DNA from: an uncultured Clostridium sp.
Lineage (GTDB): Bacteria > Bacillota > Clostridia > Lachnospirales > Lachnospiraceae
Direction: 5' to 3'
Assembly (NCBI GenBank): GCA_937902905.1
Contig: CALELW010000222.1
Location: forward strand, 1-9,425
Length of the DNA stretch: 9,425 nucleotides
Of the stretch, positions 5,440 through 9,425 are shown one piece after another (position 1 is the stretch's first letter; each line of letters begins with the position of its first letter). The translations under genes and the position numbers were made by a program. The notes below the pieces were generated by a model. That model was given only the letters and a program-made list of their open reading frames with translations, searched no databases and was not told the DNA's origin.

Positions 5440-8151
5440 TTGAGAACAAGAAAGAAAATATGGTTTTTATATAGTTTGATTCCGATTGTAATCGCCATTG
5501 TTGTAGGTATCGGCGTTTATACAAGAGCATTTGGCATGTTTAGTCCGAAAGAACCTTATGTGAAAGGTGAATCGGACTCAATTGCTTTGGATTCTGTGAC
5601 AGATGAAGGAAAGAACTGGATTGGCGAAATGGGTACCGGAGCGAAGCCGGCAACCTCGGATGTGCCAACGTGTGAAGGAAAAAAAGGAACAAAAGATAAT
5701 CCGTTTGTGATTTTGGAGATTGTTGCAGATAAGGCGCAGCAGCAGATGGGCTATCTTGCGATGGATGAAAATGAGACGAAACCGCTGGATGTTTTGCAGT
5801 ATGGTATTGATACTGCGACAGAGAAAAAGCGCTCTTATGTTCCGGGCAGTTCCTCTATTATGGGACAGGATAATTTAAAAGAAATTGGACAGTGGTTCTG
5901 CAACTGGAAATATTCGGTTTATAAAATTGGAAAACAGGCAGAAAAAGAATCCATTCCTTATACTGAGATTGCGAAGTTATATAATGTTGAGATTACATCA
6001 AACGATTTAGAAAAAGCCGGTGTGTCCACAGAAGCGTTTGATGAGCAGTTACAGAAAGGAAAAACACAGAAATTCAGCAGAGAAGTTTATGATGTTCCGG
6101 CATTAATTAAAAAATATCCGGACTTCTTTGAGAAAGATAGCGATAAAAATACGATTCGTAAACCGGCAAAAGAGGATATTAATAACTGGTCGGTGAAAAA
6201 GAAAACGGAAGTTGTGAAGGAAGCAGAAGAAGAGATTTACAAGAAAACCGGATATCTTGTGGCTGTAGAGCCGGGCAAAGGTGAATTCGGTTTTGCCAGC
6301 GAGAGTGATGCTTCCAATTTCATTTTTACGAAAACGGGAACGGATGCAGACCGCTGGATTTATGTTGAGAAGGAAGAGGATTTACCGGAAGGAGTGCTGG
6401 AGCGGTATAATTCAGATGTGGCAAGAATTAAGCAGCGAGGATTTTATGACAAGTCAAAAGGAAATTACTGGTCCAATGTATCAGGTTTATATAAGTATGA
6501 CAACAATCAAGATGGTAAGGATGCAAATGCATTGACCGGAATGATGCTTAAGTTATCAGATAATCCGGATTTAACCAGTAAGTACGTGAAAGCACCGCAG
6601 GAAACAAAAGATATTTATACATTTTCCTACTATGGATTGAAAAATAATAACGTGTTAAAACGCCAGTTGTTCCATTTTACGACGCAGGAGGCATACGATA
6701 ATTTCCACATGCAGGTTATCTGCATGACACCTTCGGAACTGAATGCGATTGGAAAAAAGGACACCAAAGAAAAGGTGGATATGATAGAGCGTGCGGATAT
6801 GTTCTATTTAGGCAGTTATGATTCGGAGACGAATAATATTGCGAATGTATATAAGTTATATTATAAATACGTGAAAAATCAGAAGAATTATCAGTATGAT
6901 TCGTCCAAGGTGGCAGAATTTATGGACGAGGATTTGGACTGGGATTTGTGCTTTAAATTGATATATCGTTTATGTAATAATAAAAATCTGCCGTTAGTCA
7001 TGACAAATCGTCTTGGCAATTTTAAAAAATATGGAACGGCAGATGTTAAAATGTATCAATCGAAAAAGACGTCGAATGTGACGAGAAAAGCGACGCTTAA
7101 TAATTTGGCAAAACTTTATATCATTGCGTCACAGTTTGATTTGACGGCGAAAAAAGAAGAGGATGAATCGTACATCCGAACTTTTTATGACGACATTTTG
7201 ATGACGGGAAAATTAGAGCGGATTGCCTTAAATGATACGGCGAAAACAGATACAAAAACGCCGGCAGATGACACCGGTTATTATGTCAGACCAAAGACAA
7301 TTGAGACGGATGATTTGACGGAAAAACAAAAGTGTTATTATCTGTGGAATCCGCTTACGTTCTATCCGGAAGCGGATGAAATGGATGCACTTTGGAATAC
7401 AGACAGCCAATGTACCATTGATGTAGATAAATTTGTTTCCTATGGCTATAACCGTTCTTATTTTGATGTGAATGATGTGAGCAATATTTTTACATCACCA
7501 AAGATGGGAATGAAAGCCAAAGGTAGTGACGGCGAACATGGCAACGTGGCAATTCCGCAAAATGCAAACAATGATAGTTATTCGACATTACTTGGTAATA
7601 CGGAAAATGCTGATGTGTTAAATGTTGCAATGGACACGGCATTTCAGATTATGAATAATCGTCCGGAGACTGTAAATAATTTGGTTGTAAAGGCATTAAG
7701 ACAGACAAAGAAATATGTGAAATTGGCGGATGATGCGGTATTGATTGATTATTCGTCTGACCGTTCGTATACCAGTGAAACCTCGTATCTGAAGGTTCAG
7801 ATTCACGATAATAACAATACCGAAGATGGTTTGGTGACAAAGGTTTCATTAAAGAACGAGAGCGGTGAAACGGCATCCGGCTCAAATCTTGTTCTGTATA
7901 CGACAAAGGATATGACGTCGGCTTGCGAGAAAGCCACTTACAATGGTAAGACCGGTTATCAGGTAAAAACATCAGATGCTTTGACTGCGTATATCCCATA
8001 TTCAATTAAGGATTGGGCAAAGGGATATAATATCATTGAATTTGAAACGATAGGAAGAACATACAGTCAGCGTAAGAAGAAGGTAATTTCAGGAAAACCT
8101 GTGACCGCGCAGATTACGATTGGTGAGCGGACGCTGTTTAGTTTGGAATAA
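5440..8151 (+). CDS. Large membrane-anchored extracellular protein of unknown function, possibly DUF5057-like, in PilY1 position
   Basis: The product is 903 residues from TTG 5440. It has a basic start (MRTRKK), one membrane helix at about 8-28 (FLYSLIPIVIAIVVGIGVY) and no prepilin cleavage motif, so it should be anchored with about 870 residues outside. Residues 87-117 (NPFVILEIVADK, then QMGYLAMDE and KPLDVL) recall the start of DUF5057 proteins of Firmicutes; this is from memory and untested. Residues 424-522 alternate strands and helices (MQVICMTPSELN, ADMFYLGSYD, DWDLCFKLIYRLCNN, LPLVMTN), suggesting a flavodoxin- or amidotransferase-like alpha/beta fold without an obvious nucleophile. 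Residues 354-365 (DNNQDGKDANAL) resemble part of a calcium-binding loop. The last 120 residues (from about 782) look like a beta-sandwich. No LPXTG or second membrane segment is seen. It lies directly after the minor pilins, where proteobacteria encode the tip protein PilY1, so a pilus-tip or surface-binding role is a reasonable guess, not a demonstrated one. Confidence 0.55.
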   Translation: MRTRKKIWFLYSLIPIVIAIVVGIGVYTRAFGMFSPKEPYVKGESDSIALDSVTDEGKNWIGEMGTGAKPATSDVPTCEGKKGTKDNPFVILEIVADKAQQQMGYLAMDENETKPLDVLQYGIDTATEKKRSYVPGSSSIMGQDNLKEIGQWFCNWKYSVYKIGKQAEKESIPYTEIAKLYNVEITSNDLEKAGVSTEAFDEQLQKGKTQKFSREVYDVPALIKKYPDFFEKDSDKNTIRKPAKEDINNWSVKKKTEVVKEAEEEIYKKTGYLVAVEPGKGEFGFASESDASNFIFTKTGTDADRWIYVEKEEDLPEGVLERYNSDVARIKQRGFYDKSKGNYWSNVSGLYKYDNNQDGKDANALTGMMLKLSDNPDLTSKYVKAPQETKDIYTFSYYGLKNNNVLKRQLFHFTTQEAYDNFHMQVICMTPSELNAIGKKDTKEKVDMIERADMFYLGSYDSETNNIANVYKLYYKYVKNQKNYQYDSSKVAEFMDEDLDWDLCFKLIYRLCNNKNLPLVMTNRLGNFKKYGTADVKMYQSKKTSNVTRKATLNNLAKLYIIASQFDLTAKKEEDESYIRTFYDDILMTGKLERIALNDTAKTDTKTPADDTGYYVRPKTIETDDLTEKQKCYYLWNPLTFYPEADEMDALWNTDSQCTIDVDKFVSYGYNRSYFDVNDVSNIFTSPKMGMKAKGSDGEHGNVAIPQNANNDSYSTLLGNTENADVLNVAMDTAFQIMNNRPETVNNLVVKALRQTKKYVKLADDAVLIDYSSDRSYTSETSYLKVQIHDNNNTEDGLVTKVSLKNESGETASGSNLVLYTTKDMTSACEKATYNGKTGYQVKTSDALTAYIPYSIKDWAKGYNIIEFETIGRTYSQRKKKVISGKPVTAQITIGERTLFSLE

Positions 8152-8168
8152 GAAACGGAAGTGGAATT

Positions 8169-8930
8169 ATGCAGAGCATTAAAGAGATAAAGCAGGTATT
8201 TGAACAGACGAAAAAAGAGCAGTGGAATGCTCTTTTTTCGCAGTATAAAACGGATGAACGTGTGGGCGTGCAGAAACTTATTACACAGTATGAAAACAAA
8301 CTCTTGAAACATAAAAAAGAGCAGGAAAGACTGTATCGAATGTTAGAATTCGAGCGCAAATATGGAAACGAATTTTCGTGTATCTGCGGTATTGATGAGG
8401 CGGGGCGCGGACCGTTTGCAGGACCTGTTGTTGCAGGAGCAGTCATTTTACCAAAAGGACTTACGATTGAAGGATTAAATGATTCAAAACAGGTGAGTGC
8501 AAAAAAGCGTGAGGAATTGTATGATGAAATTAAGGAAAAGGCTGTCAGTGTCGGCATTGGCATGAGTTCACCAGCAAGAATTGATGAAATCAATATTTTA
8601 CAGGCGACTTATGAAGCCATGCGGCATGCAGTCGAAGACTTGGATGTTGTTCCGGATTTGTTATTAAACGATGCGGTTACGATTCCTTTGATTCCGATTC
8701 GTCAGGTCGGAATTGTAAAAGGAGATGCAAGAAGTTTATCCATAGCGGCTGCCAGTATTATGGCAAAGGTTACGAGGGACCGCATGATGGTCGAATACGC
8801 AGAACTTTATCCGGAATATGGCTTTGAAAAAAATAAGGGATATGGTTCGGCAGAACACCGTGAGGCACTGAAAAAATACGGACCGTGTCCAATTCACAGG
8901 AGCACATTTATTCATAACTGGATTTCCTAA
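8169..8930 (+). CDS. rnhB: Ribonuclease HII
   Basis: The protein has 253 residues, the usual length for Firmicutes RNase HII. This cytoplasmic enzyme cuts the RNA strand of RNA-DNA hybrids and nicks at single ribonucleotides in DNA, starting ribonucleotide excision repair. The catalytic DEDD set is complete: Asp76 and Glu77 in GIDEAGRGP, Asp168 in LLLNDAV, and Asp186 in KGDARS, with the Asp168-Asp186 spacing of 18 matching E. coli Asp108-Asp126. Other family blocks are visible: GLNDSK (102-107), IDEINIL (138-144), SIAAASIMAKVTRDR (191-205), YPEYGFEKNKGYGSAEH (214-230) and the C-terminal HRSTF. Residues 1-68 form the helical, Lys/Glu-rich N-terminal extension found in Bacillus-type enzymes. 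A modest ribosome site (GGAAGTGG, 8157-8164) precedes ATG 8169, only 17 bases after the 903-residue protein gene. A perfect hairpin lies within codons 14-24. Confidence 0.98.
   Translation: MQSIKEIKQVFEQTKKEQWNALFSQYKTDERVGVQKLITQYENKLLKHKKEQERLYRMLEFERKYGNEFSCICGIDEAGRGPFAGPVVAGAVILPKGLTIEGLNDSKQVSAKKREELYDEIKEKAVSVGIGMSSPARIDEINILQATYEAMRHAVEDLDVVPDLLLNDAVTIPLIPIRQVGIVKGDARSLSIAAASIMAKVTRDRMMVEYAELYPEYGFEKNKGYGSAEHREALKKYGPCPIHRSTFIHNWIS
8209..8240 (+). terminator. Perfect 13-bp hairpin with T-tract inside the start of rnhB (possible attenuator)
   Basis: CGAAAAAAGAGCA at 8209-8221 is the exact reverse complement of TGCTCTTTTTTCG at 8228-8240, with a six-base loop GTGGAA. The GAGCA/TGCTC core followed by six T residues has the form of a weak bidirectional intrinsic terminator, since the A-tract on the other arm gives the same shape on the - strand. 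It sits about 40 bases into rnhB, so ribosomes translating rnhB would normally disrupt it. The short GC-poor core makes strong termination doubtful; the structure itself is certain, the function is inference. Confidence 0.4.
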
Positions 8931-8936
8931 GGAGGG
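8928..8936 (+). promoter_or_regulatory. Ribosome binding site overlapping the rnhB stop codon
   Basis: TAAGGAGGG includes the rnhB TAA stop and ends seven bases before ATG 8944. The overlap indicates that the two genes are translated from one message. Confidence 0.8.
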
Positions 8937-8943
8937 AATAGGT

Positions 8944-9228
8944 ATGGCATATGAAAAGGAAAAAAAGACGGCGGTTGCGCTTGAATATACGCCGGGTGAG
9001 CAGGCTCCGAAGGTCATTGCCAGTGGACGCGGCTATCTGGCGGATAAAATCATTGATGTGGCAAAAGAGGAAAATGTGCCGATTCATAAAGACGAAAAAC
9101 TTGCCCGCTCGCTGTCAGTTCTTGATATTGGAGAATATATTCCACAGGAGCTGTATTCGATTGTGGCAGAGGTGTTGGTTTTTGTGGATGATATGGATAA
9201 AATTCAGAGTAAGGTGAAGAAAAAATAA
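8944..9228 (+). CDS. Orphan FlhB/YscU C-terminal domain-like protein (EscU/YscU/HrcU family, YlqH-like)
   Basis: This 94-residue soluble protein matches the cytoplasmic C-terminal domain of the flagellar and type III export switch proteins FlhB/YscU. Visible family blocks are TAVALEYTPGEQAPKVIASG (9-28), ADKIIDVAKEENVPIHKDE (33-51), LARSLSVLDIGEYIPQELY (53-71) and IVAEVLVFV (73-81). In full-length FlhB this domain cleaves itself at an Asn-Pro-Thr-His loop just before the AVAL strand; here that region reads EKEKKTAVAL, so the NPTH site is absent, and there are no membrane segments. Small stand-alone copies of this domain beside rnhB are known in Firmicutes, for example YlqH of Bacillus subtilis, and their role is unknown. 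The gene starts 13 bases after rnhB and its stop overlaps the yraN start by one base, so it is co-translated with its neighbours. No flagellar or secretion genes accompany it in the window. Confidence 0.92.
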   Translation: MAYEKEKKTAVALEYTPGEQAPKVIASGRGYLADKIIDVAKEENVPIHKDEKLARSLSVLDIGEYIPQELYSIVAEVLVFVDDMDKIQSKVKKK

Positions 9229-9425
9229 TGAATCAACGAGAAGTGGGAGCAAAAAAAGAAGAGCAGGCGGGAGAATATTTAAAATCCTGCGGCTATGAAC
9301 TGGAAACAAAAAATTATCACTGCCGGTTTGGCGAGATTGACATTATTGCCAGAGAAGGAAAGTATCTTTGCTTTGTCGAGGTCAAGTACCGAAAAAATGA
9401 AAAATACGGTGCGCCGGAAGGTGTT
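9228..9425 (+). CDS. yraN: YraN family protein (UPF0102), N-terminal part (3' cut by window edge)
   Basis: Sixty-six codons are present, from ATG 9228 to the window end. The start overlaps the previous stop as TAATG and is served by AAGGTGA at 9211-9217 inside the upstream gene. The opening matches the UPF0102/YraN family: REVGAKKEEQAGEYLKSCGY (4-23), then a strand pair carrying a PD-(D/E)XK-like nuclease core, FGEIDIIAREG (34-44) and LCFVEVKYR (47-55). The probable metal-binding and catalytic residues are Glu36, Asp38, Glu51 and Lys53, arranged as in Holliday-junction resolvase-like and restriction-type nucleases. The family is about 110-130 residues long, so roughly half is missing. Cellular function is not established; its regular partnership with rnhB suggests a part in nucleic acid processing, by association only. 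Confidence 0.95.
   Translation, partial: MNQREVGAKKEEQAGEYLKSCGYELETKNYHCRFGEIDIIAREGKYLCFVEVKYRKNEKYGAPEGV

Noticed and set aside
7649..8005. A 118-codon open frame on the - strand within the 903-residue gene.
   Set aside because: It is the shadow of a well-supported + strand gene, has no ribosome site, and its composition is not protein-like.
7981..8009. TTGACT at 7981 as a -35 box.
   Set aside because: At 17 bases spacing the -10 would read AATTAA, a weak match; the good TATAAT is 39 bases away.
8001..8031. Possible internal promoter for rnhB: TATAAT at 8026-8031 with TTCAAT at 8001-8006.
   Set aside because: The -10 word is perfect, but the -35 match is poor and the spacer is 19 bases with no extended -10; the region is coding and AT-rich, so chance is likely. 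RNA start mapping would decide.
8671..8682. DAV instead of the DGN block of RNase HII as a sign of inactivation.
   Set aside because: The catalytic Asp168 is kept with correct spacing to Asp186, and Firmicutes enzymes commonly have Asp-Ala here.

Overview
The window is a tightly packed, entirely + strand stretch of ten genes, two of them cut by the window edges. Base composition is low to moderate in GC, many ribosome binding sites are strong (AAAGGAGG, TAAGGAGG), and a FlhB-like orphan gene sits between rnhB and yraN. Together with a Gram-positive-style type IV pilus gene set, this points to a Firmicute, most likely a clostridial gut-type bacterium (Lachnospiraceae-like). That placement is inference from gene content and style, not from a database match.

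Region 1 (1-5425) is the distal part of a type IV pilus or pseudopilus operon. It holds the C-terminal end of a PilN-like protein and a PilO-like protein, which are inner-membrane assembly components. These are followed by four proteins that each begin with a class III (prepilin peptidase) leader and a hydrophobic helix. In order they are a PilV-like pilin (342 aa), a very large PilX/GspK-like pilin that lacks the usual Glu at mature position 5 (about 730 aa, with repetitive beta-strand-rich segments), a FimU/GspH-like pilin (161 aa) and a PilW/GspJ-like pilin (175 aa). The ATPase, platform protein, prepilin peptidase and major pilin are not in the window and presumably lie upstream or elsewhere.

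Region 2 (5440-8151) is one 903-residue protein with a single N-terminal membrane anchor and a large external part. I do not recognise its function with certainty. It follows the minor pilins directly, the place that the tip adhesin PilY1 occupies in proteobacterial minor pilin operons, so it is the best candidate here for a little-described pilus component. It resembles, from memory only, the DUF5057 type of Firmicutes exoprotein.

Region 3 (8169-9425) is a housekeeping block: RNase HII (rnhB), a short orphan homologue of the FlhB/YscU C-terminal domain, and the first 66 codons of yraN (UPF0102). It follows region 2 after only 17 bases. No promoter or terminator is evident between the blocks, but a perfect 13-bp hairpin with a T-tract lies inside the start of rnhB and could attenuate readthrough from the pilus genes. 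No RNA genes, mobile elements, CRISPR arrays or long gene-free stretches are seen; the longest intergenic gap is under 40 bases.
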